Shown one piece after another: positions 20,944 to 32,507 of a DNA stretch of 64,000 bases (position 1 is its first letter; every line of letters begins with the position of its first letter). The stretch is from the NCBI GenBank assembly GCA_946902985.2, contig OX336398.1, positions 229,549,556 to 229,613,555 on the forward strand. The letters are read 5' to 3'. Under the pieces are notes generated by a model. It saw only the letters and a program-made list of their open reading frames with translations, searched no databases and was not told the DNA's origin. Origin of the DNA: Meconema thalassinum (taxonomy: Eukaryota; Arthropoda; Insecta; Orthoptera; Tettigoniidae). Made by a program: the position numbers and the translations under genes.

Positions 20944-23900
20944 TGTGCCCGTTTAGACCGGAGTCCGCACGACCACACATGCATTTTACCAATAATCAGT
21001 CAGCACGAGAATCAAAATATCCCGGAGCGCCAGATGGGTTAAAGCAAATCGCAAGAACGACATCAAATTTATAAAAATGCTTTGCTGATTTTTGGCTCAA
21101 TGCAACAATAAGGATAGAAGGAGATTTAATTGGGTGAAACACATCTGGTAAAATTATCTCAGTTTATTTAAAGTTAAAATCTGACTGCAAGAATAATGCT
21201 CAAAGCAGCATCATCCACGTGTGGCGATCCACACTCTTATTTACACACAATATACAGAAATCTTCCAAACACATTTGACAATCTTTTTGAAAGCACAAGT
21301 CCGATTGTTAGTCCTGTGGACTGTGTTCCAAAATTATTAATATTATTCCAGCTCAAAATTAATTGTTCATACTGGAAATAACGTAGATCACTATTTGACT
21401 ATTTACATGATGTTAACACTCGTAGAATAAATGTTTATAGAATTTCTTAGACTTTCATTTGTTTTCCAGTTTTCCAAAATATATCGTTGAAACTATTATT
21501 ATCATCGTAGCAACACAAATTATTAACACATATTAACAACATCTGAAAAGTATTTGACCATTGAGCATAGCATCGAAGAACTGTGCGAAGCACAACAACA
21601 ATTAATTGTTCTTCTGACATTAAACATTCGAGAAGTGACTCGATTATGAACTTCAAGTTCCAAACAAAATATATGATTTCTGAATCATTAACTTGATCAA
21701 CAAATGGTTGAACCATTCAACTATTAGATTTTCCACTTGGGAATAATTTATAAAAATATTTATATTTATGGCCATTTTTAGCAACTTTCACAACTTGCAA
21801 TTCTTCGACAGAATGCGAAAATTAGAATTGTAGTCTTATAATGAATTCATTTAGTTCATGGCACTAGGATTTGAAAATATCCTTCAAATTATTCGTGGTT
21901 AAAGAATTATTTTTAATTGGCAGTGGCCCATTCTACTATTTGTGTAAGAACACAATATTATAACAACAACAACAACGGCAAAGGTCTTCCTCTGAAGAAG
22001 AATAAACTACTATCATGACAAATCCGGGTTCTAGCAAAATCAAAGTCTAAATGGAATTCGTAAACAAGGCTGAAATAAGAACTGATGGTTTCAAAGAAAT
22101 AACCTTCGGGTTATTCATACGACGAAATGTGTGGCTCCAATACTCCTACTATAAACCTGAGCCATCGAACCTGCTATTTGATTGATGCTCGAAAAAACCT
22201 TCATTCCTGCGACTTAACATGCGCACCTGGGAATGGCATTACAACTATTCCACACACATAAATTATCTTCCCAAAATTTATACAATAAATCAAGCCTCTG
22301 CTTGTTATCAACACTGGAAGATTAATAAACTAACAAGTTTATTTTATTTTACCATTCAGTTCAACCCGTGAATTTACCATACTTATGAAAAGCATTATTT
22401 CACTTTCGAAGTGTATTTACGTCATGATTTTATATAAATACAACAATATCCTATTTGATACAAATATCAATTGCTTCCCGTTTCATGCCTCTCCGTGTTA
22501 TATGAAACATATACTTTGCTCATAGCAAATATCAACTGTTCAACCAGAACTGAAATGTTGGTTGAATGCGGGCTTGCGCTAACCACTCTCCTTCGGAAAA
22601 TCTCCTGTTCCAAACTATAAATGTTTCAACTACTTCATAGGCTCTTTCTCAATACATATGATTATCATAAAATATAATATCCAAGAATTATTTAGAAAAA
22701 TTATGAAAATTATTATTATTATTATTAGTGGATTATTATTATTATTATTATTATTACAAATATGTTTAATTATCATCTCATCATGTGAGAATCCACATGT
22801 TCGAACCTTCGAATATGGAAAAAATATCCATTCCTCAACAAAAATAAATTTAACTTTTACAGTTACATCGGCTGATTACCGTGATTTCCCAAAAATATGA
22901 AAAATTCAAATAAATGCTCAAAATGCTCGGTCATCGATCCTAAACTGTTCTGAGTGCTGAAAATGCTCAGAATAAATCTAACAAGTCTTGCGTAAATCAT
23001 TACAAGCTTTAAATATGACGAAAAAAATGTGTTGGTCATCTGCAGAAAAAATAGTTTGTTCCAATTAGCTAGGCATAAAATAATTCAAATGTGGCTTACA
23101 TTTCTTGATGTTCTTGAAGTGTCGTAAACCTGGTCTATACCAGATTTATCCGTAGACATGCCCTAGCGGACAAGCACGTATAATCCTTGTATCGGCCGCC
23201 ATTGTAGACCCACAAATCGTCTAGTCAGACATAGTGGTAGTATCCTTCGACGTTTTAAATGACTGTGGTTCCATTTTAATATGGGCTTCTAACAAAGCCA
23301 TAACAGTTTGTTTGAAAAGGGTCAGATCTAAGCGATCTCTTCTTAAATATGTCAGTTGTAACCTAACTCACTGTAATCTCATCAGTACAAGAAAAACGTT
23401 GACAGTCTAAGCAGTTAACGGCTGTTCTGAAGATCGTTCCCTGGGCATGGTTTATTAATATCACCATCTGCCATGCGCTAGACAACTTGCAGTTTCCCTT
23501 GCGTAGACTAATGAACTCCACCGTTATAGACTATTCTTCAATGTACTGACGGATCGAAGTGGTTAAATAGTTACAAAATATGAAAACTGACTTTAAATGG
23601 ATTTAAACATCCAAGTATTAATTTACTATTGGACTGTGACAAATACTATTTTCTAGACCAAGTCTAGCATATGTCCTTTAGGAAATATAAATATTTCCAC
23701 CAATGTCTGTAGAAATACAATCACCTCAGTGATTCTCCTCACCAGAAACTTACTAAGTTCCAACTCGTTTGCGCAGCACTTCTCGTGACTATCACGATTT
23801 GAAAAGTACTTCTTCGTAGACGCGGCAACCATATGCCTTGGCTCAGCGTAGACGCAACTTGTTCGCGAAGTGCTTGTGATGAATTGAGCTAACTATCCCT

Positions 23901-24277
23901 GCTCCAGCTTGCTTTTATACAAAAACGGTCAGGGTCACGCGTCATCGCCTGATATCTAGAAATCCTCATATCTCTTGAATCCCTGGTCCGATTTACTTGA
24001 TATTAATTGCATTCTCTTTCATTTGGCCGTGCCAGTAATCTGATCCCAGTCTCAAGTCTCTGCTCCATAGTTAACTATTTAATCAATAAATAGTCTCCAC
24101 CTCTGCTGTTACTTGCTACGTCATTTACCATCCAACTATCGGTAATTTCCTTCGAAAGGCTTCGAGAAGCAATGTAGCGCGATATTCAAATATCTGAACT
24201 TTCAAAAGCGGCTACAACCTTTCCCTTGATATCTAGGTGCCTGAAACTTGGAATACCCATTCCTAGAGTTGGGCACA
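20944..24277 (-). repeat. 3' LTR of the gag-only element
   Basis: 3334 bp, TG...CA ends. By eye it differs from the other LTR at about seven substitutions plus four indels (10 bp near 21660, 1 bp near 21748, 8 bp near 22310 and one ATT triplet near 22750), which together explain the 20-bp length difference. It contains an (ATT)n tract and no convincing reading frame. The near identity points to recent insertion. Confidence 0.92.
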
Positions 24278-24291
24278 TCCACCCCACACCT
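24278..24291 (-). promoter_or_regulatory. polypurine tract (plus-strand primer site)
   Basis: On the minus strand AGGTGTGGGGTGGA lies directly before the first base of the 3' LTR. A purine-rich run at this place primes plus-strand DNA synthesis in LTR elements. It has two T interruptions. Confidence 0.6.
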
Positions 24292-24344
24292 AGCAAAAAA
24301 TAAAAATTGAAAAAAAAAATTATTTTTCCTATCTACACATTAAA

Positions 24345-24482
24345 TTATCTGGTTCTTGAATAATATATCTTCAAATTCGAAGCATTGTAAGTTCCCACGA
24401 TGTTACCAGTTCGTGTATTGGCTACTTCATAGCTTCCATTATTGTTTACTTCCACAATATTCAAAATCCTTAATTTTACCAT
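24345..24482 (-). pseudogene. residual C-terminal tail of gypsy-type integrase/pol
   Basis: A frame offset from gag and overlapping its last ~44 nt reads GSYEVANTRTGNIVGTYNAS then NLKIYY before a stop. The pattern (Y.V...TG...GTYNA.NLK.YY) matches the extreme C-terminus of gypsy-family pol polyproteins, after the integrase core, where a short beta-barrel-like segment ends in a GTYN..DLKPY-like line. Only about 45 codons remain. Its position just inside the 3' purine tract is where the end of pol belongs. This supports one deletion from the end of gag to the end of pol. Assignment is from motif memory, not a search. Confidence 0.55.
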
Positions 24483-26514
24483 TCCCCCGGGATTGTTGTG
24501 TTCCCGATGGACCTGGATCATTGGGCCTCTGCTCCACAAATTGTAAGTTATCTTGGTGTCTTGCTTCCAAGTTTTTCCTCGTTTCCTTGTTAAATTCTTC
24601 GTTGGACTGACGAGTATCTACATTCCCTCTGTTATTATAGTTATTACCATAGGATCTCCTTTCCTGGTACCTTCCTTGAGTATCACGTGGTCTTCTCCAT
24701 CGAGTGTTGTATCGATTACCACCATCTGGTCTTGCATATGGTTTGTAACTGTATCTGTTACGGTATTGGTTCCATCCTCTCGTATTGGAATCTTCCCTCG
24801 GCGATTTCTCTTCTCGCTCCTCTCGAATCTCTCGAGGTGTCTGAGAATAACTGTCAGCCATAACAGCATACACAGCGTTATTACTCTTTACTCCCTTCTG
24901 ATGGAAGAATTGAGCGTTTGTATGATCCAGCTTTTGCAATACTTCATCAAACTGTTCCATATTGTAGATGTCAGCAGCGATCAAAGTCCTCTGGACGTCT
25001 GCTGGAAATTGACGTATCAATGCAGTAATCAACTCGTTATCTGGCATTGGCGGATCTAAATGTTGGAGTTTAGACAGCTGTCCAGAAAAGTATGTAGAGT
25101 ATCGAGTAGGTTGTGACGTCGAGAATCTCTTCGAATACAACTCTGCTCTAACTTGCTGTTGGGTTTCAGGGGACCAAAACTTCTTCAATAGCCCACGAGA
25201 AAACTCCTCAAAAGTATTTAGAGTGGATCTAAATGCTCTAAACCACAAAAGTGCGGGACCTTCCAAGAACTTCCCTATTACCCTGATCTGTCTTTCTTTA
25301 GGGATCTTAGAATCTTTCAGATAATCACCTGCTTCTCTCAAAAATTCCACGGGTGTTACAGAATCTCGCCCTGAAAATTTAGAAGGCTTATCTTCTATAT
25401 TCTTAAATACAGTTATGGGGTTGGATTGAAATACTGTCCTGACCTCATCCTGTCTTTCAGTCTCTCTAGCTCCTCCTAGATTTATCTGTATCTGTTCCTT
25501 TCCCCTTACATTCGGCATTTTCAAAAGATGATCAGACTGTTTCTCATCCTTTATTTGAGTTTTTATAGCCTCAAGTTCTTTCTGGTTTTCTTCTGCCATC
25601 TTCTTGATTGCTTCAGTCTCTTTACAATTGTCTTTAACATCAATGGATATCTGGTTCATAACAGCCTCATGACTTTTCAATGACCCTGTCATATCTGATA
25701 TGTCCTTCTGAGTTGCTTGAATATCCTTGGCAATTACTTCAATGTGGGATGACAAAGATTCCCTAATCTCCTTGATTCCCTCTTGATTCTCCAGCTTGAG
25801 TGTGTCTTTAATTTCATTGACAACTGTGGTTTTAATCTCAGTTTGCAATTCATGAATCACTCCTTCTCTTATTTCTCCCATGACAAGTTCCTTAAATTGT
25901 TCCGTTAAACGCTGAACAACCAGAATTCCCATCTCGTTACTCTCCTTCTTCACTCTGACTTCCAGGTTGACCATGTCTTCACCAACTTTCCTAAGACCAT
26001 GTTCTATCCTATCAGCTAAGCTTTGGGATCGAAGATCGGCATCGCGAAATTTATCGTCCATTAAACTAGCGTTAGTAGCTAATGAAGTTTCGAGCTCATG
26101 TGTTTTTTCGCATAGTTTATTCATTTTACTTTCAAGTGTCATTTTCAAAATTTCAGAATTCTCTTTAAATTTACTTTCCATTGAATTAAATTTACTGTTT
26201 AAATTTTCTTTCAAATTACTTTTTAAGGAATCAGAACTTTCTTTAAGTTTATCATTCAAATTTTCTCTAAGTTTATTTTCTAAAGAATCAGAATTTTCTT
26301 TAAGTTTATCCTCCAAACTTTCTTTAAGTTTATTTTCCAAAGAATCAGAATTCTCTCTAAGTTTATCATTCAAATTTTCTTTCAAATTATCAGAATTTTC
26401 TTTAAGTTTCTTTTCTAAAGCCTCAGTATTCTCTTTCATAATGGCTGCTACACGCAGTCCAGCCTGTTTCGAACTCTCCTCCAAACTCCTCATCATCCTC
26501 ATCATTTCTTCCAT
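24439..26514 (-). CDS. Gag-like polyprotein of LTR element, intact 691-codon frame
   Basis: Structural protein expected to form the cytoplasmic retrotransposon particle and bind its RNA. It starts at ATG (26514) after the leader and is open for 691 codons. Residues 1 to about 330 are very rich in E, K, L and N and form a predicted long coiled coil. Residues about 25-125 contain repeated ENSDSLENKLKE-like units of about 11-22 residues. Residues about 379-535 look like a retrotransposon capsid domain: KFSGRDSVTPVEFLREA, GKFLEGPALLWFRAFRS, FEEFSRGLLKKFWSPETQQQ, LITALIRQFPADVQ. Residues about 575-630 are rich in R, N, Y and G and probably bind nucleic acid. No CCHC zinc knuckle was seen. The last ~20 codons lie past the inferred deletion joint and are probably out of the original frame. 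The intact frame in an element without pol suggests recent activity or selection on gag. Confidence 0.85.
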   Translation of the reverse strand: MEEMMRMMRSLEESSKQAGLRVAAIMKENTEALEKKLKENSDNLKENLNDKLRENSDSLENKLKESLEDKLKENSDSLENKLRENLNDKLKESSDSLKSNLKENLNSKFNSMESKFKENSEILKMTLESKMNKLCEKTHELETSLATNASLMDDKFRDADLRSQSLADRIEHGLRKVGEDMVNLEVRVKKESNEMGILVVQRLTEQFKELVMGEIREGVIHELQTEIKTTVVNEIKDTLKLENQEGIKEIRESLSSHIEVIAKDIQATQKDISDMTGSLKSHEAVMNQISIDVKDNCKETEAIKKMAEENQKELEAIKTQIKDEKQSDHLLKMPNVRGKEQIQINLGGARETERQDEVRTVFQSNPITVFKNIEDKPSKFSGRDSVTPVEFLREAGDYLKDSKIPKERQIRVIGKFLEGPALLWFRAFRSTLNTFEEFSRGLLKKFWSPETQQQVRAELYSKRFSTSQPTRYSTYFSGQLSKLQHLDPPMPDNELITALIRQFPADVQRTLIAADIYNMEQFDEVLQKLDHTNAQFFHQKGVKSNNAVYAVMADSYSQTPREIREEREEKSPREDSNTRGWNQYRNRYSYKPYARPDGGNRYNTRWRRPRDTQGRYQERRSYGNNYNNRGNVDTRQSNEEFNKETRKNLEARHQDNLQFVEQRPNDPGPSGTQQSRGNGKIKDFEYCGSKQ

Positions 26515-26980
26515 AATTTCAATTATTCAAAACTTAGGGGTATACAACAGTGGCAAACACAAGCTTATAACTAGAACAAGAAATATGAATAGCTAATTGG
26601 AACACTATAATAAAATGAGATTTGTCCTAATATCGACGTGATGGAAAAACAAAATTCTCTACTTTTACGAATTACATTTACCACAATATCACAAGAAAAA
26701 TATGCTAGTTCTCAAATATCCTCCACCTGGATTCTAATAATGTGTATCTCCAGTCATCGAACGTTTACTACTGAATTTACTTGACGCCCTAATGGTTAAG
26801 CCATTATCAAAAATAATCAAACCCATTCTAATTATTAACCAAGTTAATTTTTTAATTTTCCCCACTAATTGGGTTTCCTACTAATTTATTCATCCAAACC
26901 AGACATCTCTCAACTCCCAAAATATTTCTATAAAAATTATCACAATTTCAAATCGGCATGCGATTGACCATGTCTAAATC
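26515..26980 (-). other. untranslated leader of the LTR element
   Basis: Lies between the primer-site-like sequence and the gag ATG. No conserved frame. Packaging signals would be expected here by analogy, but none can be identified by eye. Confidence 0.5.
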
Positions 26981-27000
26981 GGGACCCACGTTCGAAGCCA
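26981..27000 (-). promoter_or_regulatory. candidate tRNA primer binding site
   Basis: On the minus strand TGGCTTCGAACGTGGGTCCC starts 22 nt after the LTR end. TGGC followed by AACGTGGG at this spacing resembles the primer site used with lysine tRNA in other retroelements (TGGCGCCCAACGTGGGGC), with mismatches between. The spacer is longer than usual. Confidence 0.4.
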
Positions 27001-27022
27001 TTTCTCTCTCTATCTTATTTTA

Positions 27023-30000
27023 TGTGCCCGTTTAGACCGGAGTCCGCACGACCACACATGCATTTTACCAATAATCAGTCAGCACGAGAATCAAAATATC
27101 CCGGAGCGCCAGATGGGTTAAAGCAAATCGCAAGAACGACATCAAATTTATAAAAATGCTTTGCTGATTTTTGGCTCAATGCAACAATAAGGATAGAAGG
27201 AGATTTAATTGGGTGAAACACATCTGGTAAAATTATCTCAGTTTATTTAAAGTTAAAATCTGACTGCAAGAATAATGCTCAAAGCAGCATCATCCACGTG
27301 TGGCGATCCACACTCTTATTTACACACAATATACAGAAATCTTCCAAACACATTTGACAATCTTTTTGAAAGCACAAGTCCGATTGTTAGTCCTGTGGAC
27401 TGTGTTCCAAAATTATTAATATTATTCCAGCTCAAAATTAATTGTTCATACTGGAAATAACGTAGATCACTATTTGACTATTTACATGATGTTAACACTC
27501 GTAGAATAAATGTTTATAGAATTTCTTAGACTTTCATTTGTTTTCCAGTTTTCCAAAATATATCGTTGAAACTATTATTATCATCGTAGCAACACAAATT
27601 ATTAATACATATTAACAACATCTGAAAAGTATTTGACCATTGAGCATAGCATCGAAGAACTGTGCGAAGCACAACAACAATTAATTGTTCTTCTGACATT
27701 AAACATTCGAGAAGTGACTCGATTATAAACAAACAAAATATATGATTTCTGAATCATTAACTTGATCTACAAATGGTTGAACCATTCAACTATTAGATTT
27801 TCCACTTGGGAATAATATTATAAAAATATTTATATTTATGGCCATTTTTAGCAACTTTCACAACTTGCAATTCTTCGACAGAATGCGAAAATTAGAATTG
27901 TAGTCTTATAATGAATTCATTTAGTTCATGGCACTAGGATTTGAAAATATCCTTCAAATTATTCGTGGTTAAAGAATTATTTTTAATTGGCAGTGGCCCA
28001 TTCTACTATTTGTGTAAGAACACAATATTATAACAACAACAACAACGGCAAAGGTCTTCCTCTGAAGAGGAATAAACTACTATCATGACAAATCCGGGTT
28101 CTAGCAAAATCAAAGTCTAAATGGAATTCGTAAACAAGGCTGAAATAAGAACTGATGGTTTCAAAGAAATAACCTTCGGGTTATTCATACGACGAAATGT
28201 GTGGCTCCAATACTCCTACTATAAACCTGAGCCATCGAACCTGCTATTTGATTGATGCTCGAAAAAACCTTCATTCCTGCGACTTAACATGCGCACCTGG
28301 GAATGGCATTACAACTATTCCACACACATAAATTATCTTCCCAAAATTTATACAATAAATCAAGCCTCTGCTTGTTATCAAGATTAATAAACTAACAAGT
28401 TTATTTTATTTTACCATTCAGTTCAACCCGTGAATTTACCATACTTATGAAAAGCATTATTTCACTTTCGAAGTGTATTTACGTCATGATTTTATATAAA
28501 TACAACAATATCCTATTTGATACAAATATCAATTGCTTCCCGTTTCATGCCTCTCCGTGTTATATGAAACATATACTTTGCTCATAGCAAATATCAACTG
28601 TTCAACCAGAACTGAAATGTTGGTTGAATGCGGGCTTGCGCTAACCACTCTCCTTCGGAAAATCTCCTGTTCCAAACTATAAATGTTTCAACTACTTCAT
28701 AGGCTCTTTCTCAATACATATGATTATCATAAAATATAATATCCAAGAATTATTTAGAAAAATTATGAAAATTATTATTATTATTATTAGTGGATTATTA
28801 TTATTATTATTATTACAAATATGTTTAATTATCATCTCATCATGTGAGAATCCACATGTTCGAACCTTCGAATATGGAAAAAATATCCATTCCTCAACAA
28901 AAATAAATTTAACTTTTACAGTTACATCGGCTGATTACCGTGATTTCCCAAAAATATGAAAAATTCAAATAAATGCTCAAAATGCTCGGTCATCGATCCT
29001 AAACTGTTCTGAGTGCTGAAAATGCTCAGAATAAATCTAACAAGTCTTGCGTAAATCATTACAAGCTTTAAATATGACGAAAAAAATGTGTTGGTCATCT
29101 GCAGAAAAAATAGTTTGTTCCAATTAGCTAGGCATAAAATAATTCAAATGTGGCTTACATTTCTTGATGTTCTTGAAGTGTCGTAAACCTGGTCTATACC
29201 AGATTTATCCGTAGACATGCCCTAGCGGACAAGCACGTATAATCCTTGTATCGGCCGCCATTGTAGACCCACAAATCGTCTAGTCAGACATAGTGGTAGT
29301 ATCCTTCGACGTTTTAAATGACTGTGGTTCCATTTTAATATGGGCTTCTAACAAAGCCATAACAGTTTGTTTGAAAAGGGTCAGATCTAAGCGATCTCTT
29401 CTTAAATATGTCAGTTGTAACCTAACTCACTGTAATCTCATCAGTACAAGAAAAACGTTGACAGTCTAAGCAGTTAACGGCTGTTCTGAAGATCGTTCCC
29501 TGGGCATGGTTTATTAATATCACCATCTGCCATGCGCTAGACAACTTGCAGTTTCCCTTGCGTAGACTAATGAACTCCACCGTTATAGACTATTCTTCAA
29601 TGTACTGACGGATCGAAGTGGTTAAATAGTTACAAAATATGAAAACTGACTTTAAATGGATTTAAACATCCAAGTATTAATTTACTATTGGACTGTGACA
29701 AATACTATTTTCTAGACCAAGTCTAGCATATGTCCTTTAGGAAATATAAATATTTCCACCAATGTCTGTAGAAATACAATCACCTCAGTGATTCTCCTCA
29801 CCAGAAACTTACTAAGTTCCAACTCGTTTGCGCAGCACTTCTCGTGACTATCACGATTTGAAAAGTACTTCTTCGTAGACGCGGCAACCATGTGCCTTGG
29901 CTCAGCGTAGACGCAACTTGTTCGCCAAGTGCTTGTGATGAATTGAGCTAACTATCCCTGCTCCAGCTTGCTTTTATACAAAAACGGTCAGGGTCACGCG

Positions 30001-30336
30001 TCATCGCCTGATATCTAGAAATCCTCATATCTCTTGAATCCCTGGTCCGATTTACTTGATATTAATTGCATTCTCTTTCATTTGGCCGTGCCAGTAATCT
30101 GATCCCAGTCTCAAGTCTCTGCTCCATAGTTAACTATTTAATCAATAAATAGTCTCCACCTCTGCTGTTACTTGCTACGTCATTTACCATCCAACTATCG
30201 GTAATTTCCTTCGAAAGGCTTCGAGAAGCAATGTAGCGCGATATTCAAATATCTGAACTTTCAAAAGCGGCTACAGCCTTTCCCTTGATATCTAGGTGTC
30301 TGAAACTTGGAATACCCATTCCTAGAGTTGGGCACA
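27023..30336 (-). repeat. 5' LTR of the gag-only element
   Basis: 3314 bp, TG...CA ends. As the upstream LTR on the minus strand it should hold the promoter, but no convincing TATA box could be chosen by eye. Internal landmarks match the 3' LTR throughout. Confidence 0.92.
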
Positions 30337-30781
30337 GTATGTCTGTCTGTCTGTCTGCCCGTTCGTCTATCCTTCTCTCTATCTGTCTGTCTGTCTCCTA
30401 AACGGCTGCAGCTATCGAAACCAAATTTGTTATGAGTAAAGAGCTATACCTGGATATTGTAAGGCCACATTTGAAAATGGCATCAGTGCAATCAACTGCT
30501 GAAAAATCACAATAGGAAATTGTGTTCTATGTTGGATATCTGAGAAGATATGCATGGTAATCGTTCCAAAATTGACACACATATAGACAACATTACATCA
30601 ACCTAATTCACTACAGCCCCGAATGTTGGCAACATAATTCTATGCCTGTTGATAGGTCCAAGCTTTAAATGCATGTAACTTCCGTACTACCGATTGGATT
30701 TCAACCAAATTTGGTATTGTTATCCCAATCTCAATATATCAGGAAGTGTGCAGGCCAACAGTTCTAAACTTTGCATACATA

Positions 30782-31532
30782 CAGGGTGAACAAAAATGCC
30801 GCACTTGGAGGTTGGCATGCGATTCCTCGTCGAAATTCACGACAAAACTTTATCCTGCAAAACCCAGTCCCACCAATAGGTTTAACAGGAATGCATGTTA
30901 TGAAATGAGGCTCTGGCAACGCAGTAACTGCATGCAGCGTGGCCAAAAACAGATCGCAGGAACTCGGCCCTCTGCCGGAGCTGTCTCATTAGCTCGGTGA
31001 GACGAGGTAATGCCATAAATGCCGATTGTGCGGACGCGCCGATGGTCGAGTCGCGTTCGCGCCAATTTTGTTTATCAGTTAATGTATCAAATGTCATCCA
31101 ATGTACACCTCCACTATGTTGTGTACTATGTATGGTATGGTTGTGCACTGCGTGGTTAGTCGACACATGTATGCCGTTTCATGGATCACACTGGCATGTG
31201 ACAAAATGATGTCATGCTTACAAATTCAGTTAAACGACGGGAACTACGGAACTGACGTCACATACAACCCCCCCCCAAAAAAGACCTGACGTAGATTCGA
31301 ACAGTAGCTCCATGGTGCATGTCGGTTTGATAACCGAGCAGTCTACTCAGTTAGTTGCGACGGCTGGTACTGTTGAGCGGGATGATGCGCATTTATCTGT
31401 ACATTCAGGTGCGCTGCAGGATGTGACAATGTTGCCAGCTTCTCGTTTTCATACTTGTGTTTTCAAACAGCTCCCGATCCGATTTTGCTATAGAAACGTT
31501 TGTCTTGCAATTGGATGAGGAATCGCACCCTG
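30782..31532. mobile_element. 751-bp nonautonomous TIR element at a TA site
   Basis: Ends CAGGGTG ... CACCCTG with flanking TA on both sides, and CGATTCCTCG inside the left end matched by GAGGAATCG inside the right. TA duplication plus short CAGGGTG ends fits the Tc1/mariner superfamily. The interior frames show no transposase. The uninterrupted repeat at about 57966 shows the empty TA site. Confidence 0.75.
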
Positions 31533-31707
31533 TATAATACCACCAAATGTAGGTTAATTTTCAGTAACTGACATAGGACAGTGCTGCCAACATGATTCTA
31601 CGCATGCTGATAGGTTTAATGTTGAATCATATTTAACTTTCATACTAATACATGAAGTTCCTTCAAAATCGGCACATATATAGATCATAATATTTCAATT
31701 TAAGTTT

Positions 31708-32086
31708 GCTTGCCACGGTGAGTGAGTGGATATCGTGTCGGTCTACTAACCCCAAAATTGCAGGTTCGCTCCTGGCCGTGGCAAGTGATTTTTGAAAGGC
31801 GGCAAAAATACGACACGCATGTCATACGATGTTGGCATGTCAAAGAACCCATTTGAATTATGTAGGCCGTGTTCATACTGGCAAAATTAATCTCGGAAGT
31901 TTTCGCGAACACAAGGTTCCTCATTTCTCTAATAGAAAGCGCTATAGAGTTCAAGGAGCTTAGATATCTAACATCTAACCTCCTTGACTTTCATAGTCAA
32001 GGAACAACGAAATTTGACAATCAAGCTACCCCCTGGGTGTCAAATAACAAAGCTTGCACCCGGCACCCGAGGCCATACGATATTAT
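31708..32086 (+). mobile_element. SINE-F, full copy
   Basis: Flanked by AATTTAAGTTT at 31697-31707 and 32087-32097 (perfect 11 bp). Head GCCACGGTGAGTGAGTGGAT, B-box-like GCAGGTTCGCTCCTGGC, end GCACCCGAGGCCATACGAT. Inserted in repeat R2 copy b. Confidence 0.9.
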
Positions 32087-32507
32087 AATTTAAGTTTAAG
32101 CATCCAATTTATGGAAGTGTCTCCAACCTGATTTTACGCATGCTGATAGATTCAATATTTAAATACATGTGACGTGCAAACTGTGTACTGGATCTCAACC
32201 AAATGTTGCATGTGCATTGTGGATATGGAACTAAAATATATTTAGAATCGTCAGGTCAGCCAACTATTGATATATGGTCTCTATAATTTGAAGAAAAGTA
32301 GGCCCTTTAGTTCGTCACGGAACTACTTGTTGGTTTGAGGTACGTGATGTGCTGATGAACGGCGCAAGTATGAATCCTTGTCTTCAAAGTCAGTTTGTGA
32401 GAAGAGAAAATGATTGTTATGCTGTAGCGTAAACTTTCTTGACCGATTGCAAACCTTGAAAAAGGGACAAGCAGTTGTCTCAAAACGTCGGTTTTTTAAA
32501 GTGTCCT

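Larger units (their letters stand above)
20944..30336 (-). mobile_element. 9.4-kb gypsy-type LTR element with gag but no pol
   Basis: Long direct repeats 20944-24277 (3334 bp) and 27023-30336 (3314 bp) start TGTGCCC and end GGGCACA, and flank a 2745-bp interior. Target duplication GTAT occurs at 20940-20943 and 30337-30340. The element reads on the minus strand. After the 5' LTR (27023-30336) come a primer-site-like sequence, a leader, a 691-codon gag, a short tail like the end of integrase, and a purine-rich tract next to the 3' LTR. Protease, reverse transcriptase, RNase H and the integrase core are absent. LTRs exceed the interior in total length and are unusually long for an animal gypsy element. 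Mobility would need pol in trans. Confidence 0.92.
30337..32331 (+). mobile_element. Helentron-like repeat R2, copy b, right part (two further insertions)
   Basis: Continues the repeat that began at 20871: (TCTG)n, CTCCTAAACGGCTGCAGC, then units with CAACATGATTCTACGCATGC-like lines. It ends GAAAAGTAGGCCCTTTAG and the stem-loop AGTTCGTCACGGAACT (32309-32324), then ACTTGTT. Two more elements interrupt it, a TIR element at 30782-31532 and SINE-F at 31708-32086. Confidence 0.7.

Noticed and set aside
24553..26596. Frames of 168 and 209 codons on the plus strand opposite gag
   Set aside because: Antisense shadows caused by gag codon composition; rich in S, L and F with no motif.
21196..28959. Short frames present twice (e.g. 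near 21.2/27.3 kb and 22.7/28.7 kb)
   Set aside because: They are the same positions in the two LTRs; duplication reflects the LTRs, not conserved proteins.
30746..31518. Several 60-94 codon frames on both strands
   Set aside because: Confined to the nonautonomous CAGGGTG element, overlapping each other, with no transposase motifs.
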